NCBI GenBank assembly: GCA_036346225.1
Contig: JARFIW010001255.1
Location: 750,001-814,000, forward strand
Source of the DNA: Platerodrilus igneus
Taxonomy: Eukaryota > Arthropoda > Insecta > Coleoptera > Lycidae
Direction of reading: 5' to 3'
Length of the DNA stretch: 64,000 nt
Shown here: in pieces, positions 44,489 through 55,100 of the stretch
Numbering within the stretch: position 1 is the first letter of the stretch
Layout of the letters: each line of letters opens with the position of its first letter
The notes under the pieces: generated by a model
What the model was told of the DNA's origin: nothing
The model's database searches: none
What the model saw: only the letters and a program-made list of their open reading frames with translations
Position numbers and translations under genes: made by a program

Positions 44489-45260
44489 GAAAGCAGCCTG
44501 TGGCTGTAAAACTCCCCAAGCACTTGAACATTTGCCAAATTAATAGTTTGTCTAATATATCCTTTCGCACGATCAACATTAAATGAAAATATTTCACAAC
44601 CAACACCTGTAGTTGTTTATAAAAACATTAGATTTAAGGTCACTTACTTTTTCGTTACTAGATTTCCCGTCTTGAAACTGGTTGGACGCGTTCCTCCACT
44701 TATTTATATTCTAAGCTAGCCTACACAGTTCGCTGAAATTCCTACAACAGCCTATATACTGATCGGTTCCCCTTCTATCGTTTTCTAATTTTATGCCCTA
44801 TTTTACAGAGATTCAGTGGTATGTAAGGGGAAGCGGCTCCGTGGCGTAGTGGTATGTGTGTGACTACTACGCCCAAGGTCCCGGGTTCGAATCCTGACAC
44901 GGTCCGCTTGAAAAATGCAAGGCGAGCATTTTTCACAAAAATACACTCTCGTTCGGATAAGAGGTAAAATGGATGTCCCGTGTGTGAGTGTTGTCACGCA
45001 CGTTGAAGATACCTACCTTGCTTGGTAGCTTCCTGGCCAATGTAGTACCTTCGTGTGGAGCATTGGAAAATCACATGTAAGGTATGTAAAGGGGTTTAAG
45101 CAGCCTGTGGCTGTCAAAATCCTTCAACACTTGAACATTTGCCAAATTAATAGTTTTCTAATAAATCCTTTCACACAAGAACATTGCAGAAAAAATACCC
45201 GTAGTTGTTTATAATAATCATGATGTTTAAGTACAGTTCTTTTTTTTCTTCATTAATTCT
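44489..45260 (-). repeat. Iterated 3' tail units of RTE copy 4
   Basis: Two tail units (about 44489-44820 and 45095-45260), homologous to those of copies 2 and 3. Each has the AGCAGCCTGTGGCTG hairpin, TTAATAGTTT, ACACCTGTAGTTGTTTATAA and the ORF-end codons near 44690 and 45270. Confidence 0.75.
44831..45082 (+). mobile_element. SINE-3 (tRNA-derived) in RTE copy 4 tail
   Basis: Head 44831-44906 with A box TGGCGTAGTGG and perfect B box GGTTCGAATCC. The body is shortened by an internal deletion after CTTGCTTGG. It is flanked by ATGTAAGGGG (44821-44830) and ATGTAAAGGGG (45084-45094). The corresponding place in RTE copy 3 is empty, confirming an insertion. Confidence 0.85.
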
Positions 45261-45261
45261 T

Positions 45262-47216
45262 TATCTTCAGACTGGTTGGACGCTTACCTCTATTGATGTC
45301 TATTCTGAGCTAGCCTACACATTTCCCTAAAACGCCTAGAGCCTACATCTTTCACTACCTGTGTGCAATAGTCTAATCTAGGGCAATCACTACTTCTCTT
45401 TTTTTCCTATCTCTACTTCTAATATAGTTCGACCTATTTTCTCATGCCTTAGTATGTAGCCTGTCATACTATCTCCCCTATCCTTTACTGTTTTCCACAT
45501 ATTTCTTTCTTGCTTTACCGTTTCTAGTACCTCTTCATTCTTAACTTTGTTTGTCCATGGTATCTTCATCGTACATCTGTAGCACCACATTTTAGAGGCT
45601 TCTACGTTTTTATTGTCCGCTTCTTCTACTGTCCAGGCATCACAGCCGTACAATGCTGTGCTCCTCACATATATTTTAAGCAATCTTTTTCTTGTTTCTA
45701 TGTTTGTTGCCTTTGAACACAGTAATTGCTTTTTCTTGTTAATTGTAGCACGACCTTGTACTAATCTTTGTTTTCTCTGTTTTGTGCTTGTTCCTTCTTG
45801 CGTTATTTGGCTTCCTAGGTACCAGAAATCCATAATCTCTTGTAAGTTTTCGTTACCTATTTGTATTCTTGTTCTTGCTTTATTTTCCCCTCCTTTGCAT
45901 ACTAGTACTTTAGTTATATTTTTGTTAATTTTCATATCGTATCTTTCTGTTAGAACTGCTTCCATTTTATTAAGAGCAGCTTCTAACTCTTCCTTGCTAG
46001 ATGCCAATCTGCAAATTTAAGCATATTAATATTTTTTCCCTGCATAGTAATTCCAAATATCTTATTGCATTTGACAGTATTCATTGCCTATTCGATGTAC
46101 AAGTTAAAAATTAATGGGGATAGGGCACATCTCTGTCTCACCCGTTTCCTAATATTTACTTGTCGATGTTCCGGTTCTAATTCTATTATCGCTGTTTGTG
46201 TAAACTATGCACTATCTGTCTATCACTAAACTCATTCCAAACTTTTTGAGTATTTCGAACATTTTTTTCCATTTACATTGTCGAATGCTTTTTCCAGATC
46301 TGCAAACCCTATATACACGTTTTCCCCCTTTTCTATTGTTTTCTTCATTATCACCCTCTAAGCTAAAATAGCCTCCCGTGTTCCTCAGTTTTGACTAAAC
46401 CCAAATTGATCTTCTCCTAGTATTTCTTCAGCTTGCATTTCCATTCGTCTTTGTACAATTCTAGTTAATATCTTTGACACGTGTGCTGTCAAAGTTATTG
46501 TTCGAAAATTTTCACATCTATCCAAACTTCTCTTTTTTGGTATAGTTCTACGATGTTACGTCCAAAATCTTTGGGTATCTTGCCTGTCTCATATATATAT
46601 ATAGCTTACAAGTGGGAAGAGACGTCCTGTTACTGCTTGTTTAGCAGCTTTGAGAGTTTCTGCTTGCACATTATCTGTACCATGTGCCTCACCATTTTTC
46701 AAAGCTTTTATTGCTAATTCAAACTCATCTCTAAGTATAGGGTATGCCAAGTTATTCCTTTCAATGTCTGATTCCTGTTCTAATGCTGTTAGTTCCTCTC
46801 CTGCAAATAAATTCCTTATATATTTTTGCCATCTATCCATTTCCTCTACATTTTCTACAATGACGTTTCTTCCCACGTCCTTTATATTTTTGCTATATGG
46901 TTATATATCCCTAAAATTCATTCCAATTAGTTTGTTTGCTTTATCTGTGTTTCCTATTTTCATCTTAGTTTGTACGTTTTTGCACTTTTCATCAATCCAT
47001 TGTTCTTTAGCTTTCCTGTATTTGATAATAAAATCGCATTTTATGGTTCTGTATCTCTGTTTTCCTGTTTCGTCTGACATATTTTTGTATTTTTGTCTTT
47101 CTTCTATTAAATTCAGGATATCCTTTGTTATCCATGGTCCCTTATTTTTTTTGTATATACTCCAGAATATGTCTGACCGCCATGTCTGGGCTATATTCAA
47201 TGTTATATCATTTTGA
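45262..47216 (-). pseudogene. RTE copy 4 reverse transcriptase
   Basis: Pieces: 47200-46901 (linker, ITKDILNLIEERQKYKNMSD), 46876-46589 (KNGEAHGTDNVQAETLKA), RT scraps at 46500-46020 and 46007-45390 (SSKEELEAALNKMEAVLTER, KRLLKIYVRSTALYGC, EADNKNVEAS). The catalytic FADD is removed by a 13-nt deletion near 46006, identical in position to that in copy 2: RFAD-type codons are fused to ...AS(S)KEELE with a frame change. Several further frameshifts. Confidence 0.8.
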
Positions 47217-47722
47217 TTCTACTTTCATAGAATAAGAAGTTTTCCTGAAATCTTTCAGCAATTCATTTGACTTTTTTTCAAATTTTCCGTGGATGTCTTT
47301 ATCTTTTAGCTTCTCATAGTCAGAGTACTTTTTTCCGTTTCTTTTTCAGATTTTTTGATTTAAGAGCGGCTTTCATAATTACGATGTTGTGGTCAGTGTC
47401 TACATCTGCTTCTGGGTAGCTTCTACAGTCTTTTACTTGATTCCTAAACCGTTGCGTAACAAGAAGTAATCTATTTGATAGCTTTTTATATCTACTGGCA
47501 TCTTTCATGTATATCGTTTTTTAGCATGATGTTGAAATAATGTGTTTGTTATGATTCAATTTATTTTTGTCGCAAAAATCTATCAGTCTCTTTCCACTGT
47601 CGTTTTTCGTGCCTAAACCAAATAAACCTACTACTGCTCCTTGAGATCCGAATGGGGAACTGTTTTAACTCTGGAATCTTTTATCTCGGAGAATACCATC
47701 ATGCTTATTACAATTTAAGTAT
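47217..47722 (-). pseudogene. RTE copy 4 endonuclease remnants and 5' UTR
   Basis: 47640-47320 carries RFRNQVKDCRSYPEAD and related endonuclease C-terminal motifs with frameshifts. At about 47641 the sequence jumps to 5' UTR (GAGATCCGAATGGGGAACTG, homologous to 41870-41900), showing loss of the N-terminal endonuclease. Confidence 0.65.
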
Positions 47723-47984
47723 GTTGTGAGTAGGGTAAAATTAGCAATCTTGCCGCCGCATTTCCCCCAGAATCCCACATTTCCCCACACATCTGGACCA
47801 AAAAGTTTTCTTCGACTAACCATTTTTCATCTTTCGAGATAAATATATCTTAAATTTTTCATCTTTCGAGACAAATGAGCATCCTCATTTGCTCCCACAT
47901 CTAAACCAAAAAGTTTTCTTCGACTAGCCATTTTTTTATCTTTCATCTGAACCAAATAGTTTTCTTTGTCTAGCCAATGCATCT

Positions 47985-48530
47985 TTTGAGATAAACCTAT
48001 CTTGTTTGGTATTAATTAACATTAGAATTTTCTCAGCTACCCGAATCTCTAGGAATTTTTTCGATTGCATCACCCCCAAGGGAGCTACCCTGATTTTAAG
48101 ATTTCTTACCTGTTGCGACTTTTGAGCGTTCTTATAAATTTTTTTATACATGCGATACATCTTGTTAGTCTAGAATTTTACACACAACCCGAATCTGCAA
48201 ACAGATTTGAAATCGGACCACGCCCTGCAAAGTTACACATATACCCTCTGCGAGATAAATCTTTCTCCACATTTCCATCCACGAGATAAACCTACCTTGT
48301 TTGGTATCAATTAAGATTAGAATTTTCTCAGCTACCCGAATTTCTAAAATTTTTAGATAACGCCATCCCCATGGACCTACCCTGATTTTAAGATTTCTTA
48401 CCTGTAGCGACTTTTGATCGTTCTTATAAATTTTTATACATGCAATACATCTTGTTAGGCTAGAATTTTATGTAGAATCCGAATCTGTAAACAGATTTAA
48501 AACAGGACCACCCTTACCATTTTACACACA
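47985..48530. repeat. Subterminal tandem repeat (two ~300-bp units) in the left TIR
   Basis: 47985-48283 and 48284-48530 are colinear: GAGATAAACCTACCTTGTTTGGTAT, TTTCTCAGCTACCCGAAT, ACCCTGATTTTAAGATTTCTTACCTGT, ACAGATTT and GGACCAC. The same pair occurs inverted at about 56180-56740, and a partial third unit lies at 53145-53235 in the interior. Confidence 0.85.
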
Positions 48531-48688
48531 CCTCTAAATTATAACTTTCCTGCAGCTTATACCTAAAAGAAAATCTAAAACCATTCTTAAAACTTTTTAT
48601 TACAGACAATTTTACTAATACAGTTTAAATTTTGTAAACCACATTTCTAAATACATATTCACAATTTTTATTTTGAACCTAGAACTTC

Positions 48689-49346
48689 TCATATCGGCTC
48701 ATACTTATTAATATTTATTTCTAAATAGAGCACCTTTTCCAAAGACCAACCGGACCCGCATGTTTCAAATTCCTCTGATTTTGTTCTTATGGTTTCGCTT
48801 AAGACCTCGTACATATTTTCCAGATTACTAGAAGACGTTATAACCACATTTTTTGTGTTAAAGGATTTCACATCGGACTTCTCTTCCCCCATTTTGGTGT
48901 AAACGCCGTAGAGTTCGCAGTAGACTTTTATTGCTGTATGTTGTATTCTTTTTTCATTTATTAATCGAATAAATCGCTCTTTCTGCTTCCAAAGAAACTC
49001 GGGCACTCCATCGTCGAGACTGGCGTTCTTTATGCGATAGCTAGCCATACGGTTGTTAAACGCTGTACTAACCATTTCTACACCATCGTCGTTAGTAGCG
49101 GTAACTGATGCATTTTTATGTTTGTTGCTCCTTAAGTGTGCGGCATACGTAGTTTTTTCCATTTCGAAATCGCATACTTTACACATAATTCGTGGTTGTT
49201 TCGTACAAGGCCCTTTAACAGCTGGCGGAGCTGAACGTTTACGGCTTAATGACATACCGTGCTGTTTTTCCTTGTGTCGCTGTAAGTTGCCCATTCTCGT
49301 AAAAGCGATACCGCAAGTCTCACAGTTTAAGTACTTTGCTGCGGAC
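48689..49346 (-). pseudogene. PolB N-terminal region, left copy (5'-truncated)
   Basis: Minus-strand reading identical, but for one residue, to the C-terminal 219 residues of the 55204-55986 ORF. It starts mid-zinc-finger (PSAAKYLNCETCG...) at the MITE boundary, with the first internal ATG at 49294 (MGNLQRHKEKQHG). It ends INKYEPI-stop at 48689. The start codon and first zinc finger are missing, so this copy is truncated. Confidence 0.65.
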
Positions 49347-49898
49347 GGCAGGGTTGCGCATCAACACATGTCCGGATATATGTAGGTTCCTTATATACCA
49401 AATTTAATCTCCCTGCTCACATAACCACATGACCATATGACCATATGACCACATGACCATATGACCACATGACCTACATGACCATATGACCAATGACCAC
49501 ACTGACCACTGACCATATAACCTATGATCATTGACCACATGACCATATGACCATGACCACATGACCATATGTACCGCATGACCATATGACCTAATTGCTT
49601 TTTAATGAGTTTTCTCATTAAAACCCATTAGCACTAATTGCTTTTTAATGAGTTTTCTGTTAAAAACAAGTGTGGACCTAGGTTAGATAAGGAAAATGGT
49701 CGGTCATTTAATTTCTAGGTCATGGTCATATGGTCATGTGGTCATGTGGTACATTGGAATGGTTTCGTCATTGGTCATGTGGTCATGTGGTCATATGGTC
49801 ATGTGGTCATATGGTCATATGGTCATGGTCATGTGGTTATGTGAGCAGGAGATTAAAGATGGACCTCATATCCGGACATGTGTTGATGCAACCCTGCC
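49347..49898. mobile_element. MITE with (CATATGACCA)n palindrome inside the Polinton-like element
   Basis: 552 bp. Left end GGCAGGGTTGCGCATCAACACATG and right end CATGTGTTGATGCAACCCTGCC are inverted repeats, flanked by GAC on both sides (49344-49346, 49899-49901). Inside, the left half is an irregular array of ATGACCATATGACCAC units and the right half the inverted array of GGTCATGTGGTCATATG. The loop carries a duplicated TTAATGAGTTTTCT. The ORFs here are repeat artefacts. Confidence 0.75.
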
Positions 49899-49996
49899 GA
49901 CCTAGGTCGGATAACAAACAGTTCCTAAACCAGAGAATGTAAGCGATATGGCGGTGTCCGACATATTCGACTATTTTCGGTAATATACGCCCCACT

Positions 49997-50014
49997 CTGT
50001 AGGATACATAAGGG
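49997..50014 (+). promoter_or_regulatory. Candidate core promoter motif upstream of the 50066 ORF
   Basis: CTGTAGGATACATAAGGG lies ~55-70 bp before the ATG at 50066. It closely resembles TCTATAGGGTACATAAAGCA ~85-100 bp before the PolB ORF at 55204. The shared TAGGRTACATAAR core suggests one element-specific promoter type. Function not tested. Confidence 0.35.
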
Positions 50015-50065
50015 AACAGATTTTCGTATTCAATTTAGTATTTGACGGTAGCTAGAACGGTAAAC

Positions 50066-50464
50066 ATGAGCGTCTCCAAGGTGATTAACGTTTCTCAACT
50101 TCTTGGGAATAAAGTGAAACCGACAAATGAGCGATTTGGATTATGGCTGTTGGCAGAAAATATGTGCAACAATAATCTGGTGACAGATATTGGTAATATT
50201 TGTTATGTCGAAGGCGAAAAGATGCTGACTGGCGGACTACACACACCAATTACAGAACCATTTTGTGACAATATAATGTTGGTTAAAATTTGCGACCTTT
50301 CTGACACCGAACAAGCATCTGCAAACAAACGGATGTTTATCCTAAAAAAGAAATTTGTGGTGCATTTAACAGCTATCTACGAAGAAAGTTCAACCGATTT
50401 GTTTCCGCTAGGCATGGTGTTAAGGCTAAGCTTCCGTTTTCTCTGGAAAGCAGTAACAAGATAG
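50066..50464 (+). CDS. Hypothetical element protein, N-terminal part (frameshifted downstream)
   Basis: First ATG at 50066 (MSVSKVINVSQLLGNKVKP), about 70 bp after the promoter-like motif. 132 codons with a protein-like composition (EPFCDNIMLVKICDLSDTE, KKKFVVHLTAIYEES). The last ~20 codons are probably out of frame: the alternative frame from about 50412 reads GVKAKLPFSLESSNKIGH, so a frameshift near 50412 is likely. I do not recognise the family. It is the first of a run of co-oriented remnants filling 50.0-52.4 kb of the Polinton-like element. Confidence 0.45.
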   Translation: MSVSKVINVSQLLGNKVKPTNERFGLWLLAENMCNNNLVTDIGNICYVEGEKMLTGGLHTPITEPFCDNIMLVKICDLSDTEQASANKRMFILKKKFVVHLTAIYEESSTDLFPLGMVLRLSFRFLWKAVTR

Positions 50465-50499
50465 GCCATCGAATGCATTAATAAAAATTCCAAAATCCT

Positions 50500-51415
50500 A
50501 TATGTGTTCCATACAAAGTGGAACTAGCAGATGTTAAGTTGGAAACTTTATTGGAGGAACTACCAGATATATTAGACGAAGTCGAAAAGATTATTTCTTT
50601 CTTTTTGACATGGATGTATCCCTAGATTTTTCATGCTTATTTATCAAGATTGAGTTGTGTAATTATTTAACTACAAACCATAACTTTTGCTATAAGGGCG
50701 AATACGAAGAAAAGTGTAATATTATAGTTGACAACGATAAAACTGCGGGATTGATTGTTTAACATGGCTAACAACCAATGCAAGAATTAAGAATTTACAA
50801 CAAATTTGTGTGCCAGATAACAAGTCCTGGTGTTAATAAACAACTTGGCAATCATATACTAGATTTTTACGTTGTCCAGATGTACGTTTAAGGGAAACAT
50901 TTGCGTCTACTTTGGCAAAGAACATGGTATTACGCGATTGGAAGCAACAATATACAACTGTGCAATTGGAAGCTATGTCAGTGCGGAACGGGTGTATAAA
51001 CCCTTAAAAGACTGTTTAACCTTATTGGAAGATAGTAAGTTATACTTCCTAAAGGCGCCAATGTACTCGGTACCACTTACCAAAATGTGGAGTAAGCTAT
51101 CGGACAAGCTACAAAATAGCTGCTGTTTAGTGTATAATAACCTGCTACAGTACGTGTATTGGGGAATGGCAATACAAAGAAATTGACGGGCTTGCAAATT
51201 AAGTTGTCCAAAAACCAGGGAAAAGGAAAAATTGATAAAGTATGTGCTTTCGGCTTTTAGTTTTAACTATTTACCTGTAAATTATTTGGAGATAGTAGAG
51301 GAAGATGTCCAAGATAAAATAAAATCTTACACAAGTGCTACATTAAAGCAGGTAGTACATATTTTACACAATCTGCCACACCATATTCTACAATTCCAAA
51401 AGAAATAGTAATTTC
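50500..51415 (+). pseudogene. Unassigned coding remnants of the Polinton-like element
   Basis: Protein-like readings continue in alternating frames: VELADVKLETLLEELPDILD (50520-50590), DMDVSLDFSCLFIKIELCNY (50608-50670), TFKGNICVYFGKEHGITRLE and VYKPLKDCLTLLEDSKLYFL (frame of 50872-51186), then YLPVNYLEIVEEDVQDKIK (51270-51330). The pieces are co-linear and may be one or two former genes broken by frameshifts. No known domain recognised. Confidence 0.45.
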
Positions 51416-51419
51416 GGAC

Positions 51420-51887
51420 TTGGGATTGATAGATACGCCTAACATTCGTCCAGAGGTTGTACGACAACGCGTAAATATTGGTAGTAAACTCTATCCGTTT
51501 ACGCTAAAGGAAATTGCCCCATTATGTATACCATACGCTGTAAGTGGAAGGAAAAGACAACTGGAATTAGAGGAAATGGATGCAAAAAGGCGAAAATTGG
51601 ACTACATGGAAAACACTGCGACAATACGCGATCAATACAAAGATGTGTTAGACAAAGAACATCTTATTAGAGAAAATGAGGAAGAATTAAAAGATTATTT
51701 TATGTGCCGATGGACTGACTTAGATACATCTGGTTTCTACAAGTTGTATGCATTTGCGGTTAGTAAGAAGGACTCTTTTAGTTATGTAGGCGTTCTTGCA
51801 GAAAAGGATGGTACTAAATCCGTATACTTTTTAAAAGTTTATTCTAAAACGTATTTATCAAAATGGCAGATAACAAAGACGAACTAA
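51420..51887 (+). pseudogene. Hypothetical protein fragment, Lys/Glu-rich (Polinton-like element)
   Basis: 155 open codons (LGLIDTPNIRPEVVRQRVNI, LEEMDAKRRKLDYMENT, YAFAVSKKDSFSYVGVLAEK). The frame is already open upstream of 51420 (STIPKEIVISDL), so the true start lies in the preceding frameshifted part. The middle is a charged, probably helical segment. Just after its stop, another reading begins ATG GCA GAT AAC (51864, MADNKDELRNAGFV). Family unknown. Confidence 0.45.
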
Positions 51888-52406
51888 GGAATGCGGGTTT
51901 CGTAATCTTTGCGTACACCACACGCAAAGGGGTCCGTTAAACATTGTATATTTGCCTAGTAAAGAACCTTTCGGATCATTTAAAACCGAGGGTCTTACAA
52001 CCTATAACAACCATATATTCCCAAAAGTGGTGGATATGCAACTACACAACGGTGTGTGGGAGAAAAGGATTTCCTCCAATACCGACAAGAAGAAGTCGAT
52101 CAAGCTAACAAGATACGTATGCAGGATATAGTGGGAAAGCTGCGATTAAAAGATTGTCACAAGCTGCAAGAATTACACGAAGGAATGGATCTAGTTGTCG
52201 GCGGAATCAAAGACTTTAAATATAGAGGCAAACTTCGGTACATTTTACAATTCGAAAACCTAGACGGTCTCTATGTATCAAACTATTGGTTAGAAAAGGA
52301 GATAGAGGACTTGGGTATCGATTTAAATTTTAAGCTGCGAATAAAATTAGATAAAATTAAAGCCACTCCAAACAAACATAAAGAAAGGACTGTCTTCTGT
52401 GTATAA
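51864..52406 (+). pseudogene. Hypothetical protein remnant, C-terminal charged domain (Polinton-like element)
   Basis: A short reading at 51864-51940 (MADNKDELRNAGFVIFAYTT) overlaps the previous one. A frameshifted segment at 51944-52060 (NIVYLPSKEPFGSFKTEGLT, VDMQLHNGVWEKRISSN) has a diverged second copy at 53425-53520. The open frame 52056-52406 follows (HEGMDLVVGGIKDFKYRGKL, GLYVSNYWLEKEIEDLG). No family recognised. A poly(A)-like AATAAA follows near 52483. Confidence 0.45.
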
Positions 52407-52566
52407 CTTTGTATTAAAATTAAGTTTAAATGACCCCATGCTTGGCATTAAATATTTTTAAATTTGTTATGTATAATGTCGGAATAAACATTTTATAATA
52501 GTATATAACATTGTTCTTTATTTATAAAAGGCTGTGACGTTACCACGAAATAGCAGTCGCACAGAG

Positions 52567-52680
52567 AGGGGCGCATGGGCAGCGCGCATGGGCAGGGGTG
52601 CGTACGCGCAGGGGTGCGCATGGGCGGGGTGTGCATGCGCAGGGTGCTCATGGGCTGGGATGTGTCTGGGCGTACACGAG
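52567..52680 (+). repeat. GC-rich minisatellite, ~15-bp unit
   Basis: About six or seven imperfect GGTGCGCATGGGCAG units in an otherwise AT-rich element. Open frames across it are artefacts of the repeat. Confidence 0.85.
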
Positions 52681-52689
52681 GGAAGCGGA

Positions 52690-54730
52690 TGTTAACAGTC
52701 ACCAAGCATCCAATTCTTTATTTGGATGGTATCGAGTACTTGCCTGCGTATGTATCCGGAGTAAAAAATACGATTTGCATACGCAGCTTATTAATAAAAT
52801 TAGTTTATCGAGGGAAGATGACAAAGGTACATCATTCCTAATAGTACAACAATCTACGCATGGGGCGTAAAGATATAAGATAGTTGTTTATATTTGTATA
52901 TATTAGTTTTAAGATTCCATAATTTTTAAGTTCTTCTCCCACCTTCCAAATCCTTCCGGCTTCTATCCTGGTTGACAGAGTATACGTGTTATCTCCACGT
53001 GGTATTCGCGGGACACGGCGGTTTTAGATTTCTCGGGCGATGGTTGGCTAAGGCATATGTCTTGGTTAGCGAAAAAGGTTTTAAAGATGGAGTTAAATAA
53101 AGATGGGTAAAAATTAGTCTTTAAAACGCATAACTTTGTATGGGGTGGTCCTATTTAAAATCTGTTTACAGATTTGGGGTCCCTAGAAAAATTTAATATT
53201 AGTTGATACCTAGCAAAATATATTTATCTTAAAAGAGTGACTACCCGCGTATAATAAATACAATATAACACTTGTCAACAAAAAAGTTGTAGGAAAATTA
53301 AAGACGTATTTAACGGGGATCCAGTATTAGAATTTGTTGGTAGTGATGTTAAGTCCTACTGTATTGTAGGCGAGAAAGATACGATTAAAAAGATTAAAGG
53401 GGTCTCACGAATTGTAGTTAAGTAAAACCGAGGGTCTTACAACCTATAACGAGCATATACCTCCAAAAGGAATGGACATGCAACTACGCAGCAGTGCGCG
53501 GGAGAATAAGAATTCTCTCTAATAAGAAATTAAAGTTTCCATGTACGTAGCACCAGTCATTGGGAAATGGTAGAAATGTTAAACCTATAAAGGCGATTAT
53601 TAGTTGTGGATTAGAAAAATAATAATTTTCTTGGACTAAATAAAATAGCTTAGACTAATTAATGTATATGGTTACATATTCTCGTACACATCCACAAACA
53701 TCTGCTTATATCCACAATGGCGATACCGGTAGTTTTTGTTTAACAACTAGTAGGAAAGATACGTTAGGTGTTAGTGTGCGGAAGCCCATAGGATCGTTGG
53801 ATTCAAAAAGAACGGTGCGTATGGTGGTCTCCGTTAGAATAATCGAAAGTGGTTAATCAATCGTATTAGATGTTTAAATAAGCGAAAGTGTAAATGCCTA
53901 CATAAACAAAGATTTAATTATCCGACAAAAAGTACGCGATGTGCTACACTTATAAAGAAAGTATGGAATGGTGCTTTTTAGCGGCCCTAGCAGTAAAAAG
54001 GGTGACTGACTTTTCCAAGCAACTACAAGAATAGCAGTAGCGCAGAGAAGGGGTATGCATGTATTATACAGTTGCTACAAAATATGTTAGTTTACGCGTA
54101 GCTCGGATGTGTAATTGATCACGACTTAAAGATCCCTCGGAGGTTTAAAAATTCTCGGCCTATTGTCGTTTGAAAAATGTTTGTAAATTATCAGAACAGG
54201 AGCGGGTCGAAGTTTAAATTAGATGGATGATTGACTGAGTTTTTGCTACCTTTTACGAGGGAATTGGAAGTTGACAGACATCGAGCATCTAATTCTCTAT
54301 TTGGACGATATCGAGTACTTACCGGTTCTAGAAATCATTACATGCGGCCGACCGCTATGCGAAAGTGTAAAAGCCTACAGAAGCATAATTATCAGACGAA
54401 AAAGCGCGCGATGTGCTATAGAAAGTATACAAAAAATGGTGCTTTGCCCAGTCCTAACAGTAAAAGGAGAGTGACTTTTCTAGCAATTACAAGAATAGCA
54501 GTAGCGCAGAGAAGGGTATGCATGTATTATACAACGCATTGTTGCTATAAAATATGTTAGTTTACGAGAAGCTCGAACGTGCACAAATTAAATTTTAATC
54601 TATAATTAACCATGGTCGTAAAAATGGGAAATTAATGGTTAATTTAAATACTGCTAAGCATATACTTTCGCTTGGTGATTCATTTGGAAAATATTCAAGC
54701 CCACCATTTCCTAAAGTATGACGTAGAAGT
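52690..54730 (+). repeat. Interior of the Polinton-like element with diverged internal duplications
   Basis: 52690-52760 and 54270-54330 are diverged copies (HPILYLDGIEYLPA / HLILYLDDIEYLPV readings). 53880-54120 and 54357-54595 are a second pair (GAATAGCAGTAGCGCAGAGAAGGG, TGCATGTATTATACA, AAATATGTTAGTTTACG). 53145-53235 copies the subterminal repeat. Coding-like scraps occur (53662-53856; 54611-54720 reading GRKNGKLMVNLNTAKHILSL) but none can be assigned. The area looks scrambled by repeated local duplications. Confidence 0.5.
53277..53425 (+). pseudogene. PolB C-terminal remnant
   Basis: Reading NKKVVG then, after a one-base frameshift, KIKDVFNGDPVLEFVGSDVK with KKIKGVSRIVVK and a stop. 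The pattern (basic start, ...EFVxL/SxxKxY..., KxxKGVxxxVxK, stop) matches the C-terminal end of the protein-primed DNA polymerase B of Polintons and adintoviruses. The palm with its catalytic motifs is absent, so the polymerase has been internally deleted. Confidence 0.5.
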
Positions 54731-55100
54731 TATTTAAAATTAAATTACTTTATTAGTAAGAATCCTGTAGACAGCAAGTTGGTATTTTCTTAGTAATGGT
54801 TTAAAGTGTTTTTATTAAGTTTTTGGTTATAGTAGCACTGCATCTTCTACAGCACGACTTGCACACAATTTGTGTGCGTGTGCTACCACCCTTTTGGATT
54901 TTTAATATGCACACGATCCGTATAACATGGAAGACGTTTCCGATGTTTCTACTAACTGCACTCGCACCATCGATGAAGCGAACCAGGTGCATGCATTGGC
55001 GCTAAATGTATTGGACGAGCAGCAAGGATTATGACGTCATTTAGTTCCCCGATAAATCCTCAACTTCGTTCGGGTGTCTTCGGAAACCTTCGGTTTGCAT

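Larger units (their letters stand above)
43344..47722 (-). mobile_element. RTE-like retrotransposon, copy 4 (internally deleted)
   Basis: 3' end at 43344 (CATCATCAT on plus), repeated RT C-terminal segment 43345-43870, tail with three SINEs 43871-45260, RT and pre-RT 45262-47216, endonuclease remnants 47217-47640. A deletion then joins mid-endonuclease to 5' UTR (47641-47722). It is cut by the Polinton-like insertion at 47729; only ~9 bp of matching sequence (GTTGTGTAC) remain beyond it at 57002-57010. No target duplication found. Confidence 0.8.
47729..49346. repeat. Left terminal inverted repeat
   Basis: About 1.62 kb, inverted copy of 55329-57001 with very few differences; for instance the shared 201-codon ORF differs by one residue, E for K in DFEMEKTT. 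The outer part contains short repeats around AAAAAGTTTTCTTCGACTAGCC. The inner end is cut by a MITE. Confidence 0.9.

Noticed and set aside
49400..49600. CRISPR-like array of short repeats
   Set aside because: Irregular contiguous 10-16-bp units without spacers, palindromic with 49700-49860, in a eukaryotic context.
49391..49905. Open frames rich in HMVMW/GHVV repeats
   Set aside because: They are translations of the CATATGACCA minisatellite inside a MITE.
52493..52870. Overlapping ORFs through the GC-rich minisatellite
   Set aside because: Three frames are open because of the 15-bp repeat; no homology-like features. Only the HPILYLDGIEYLPA reading downstream recurs elsewhere.
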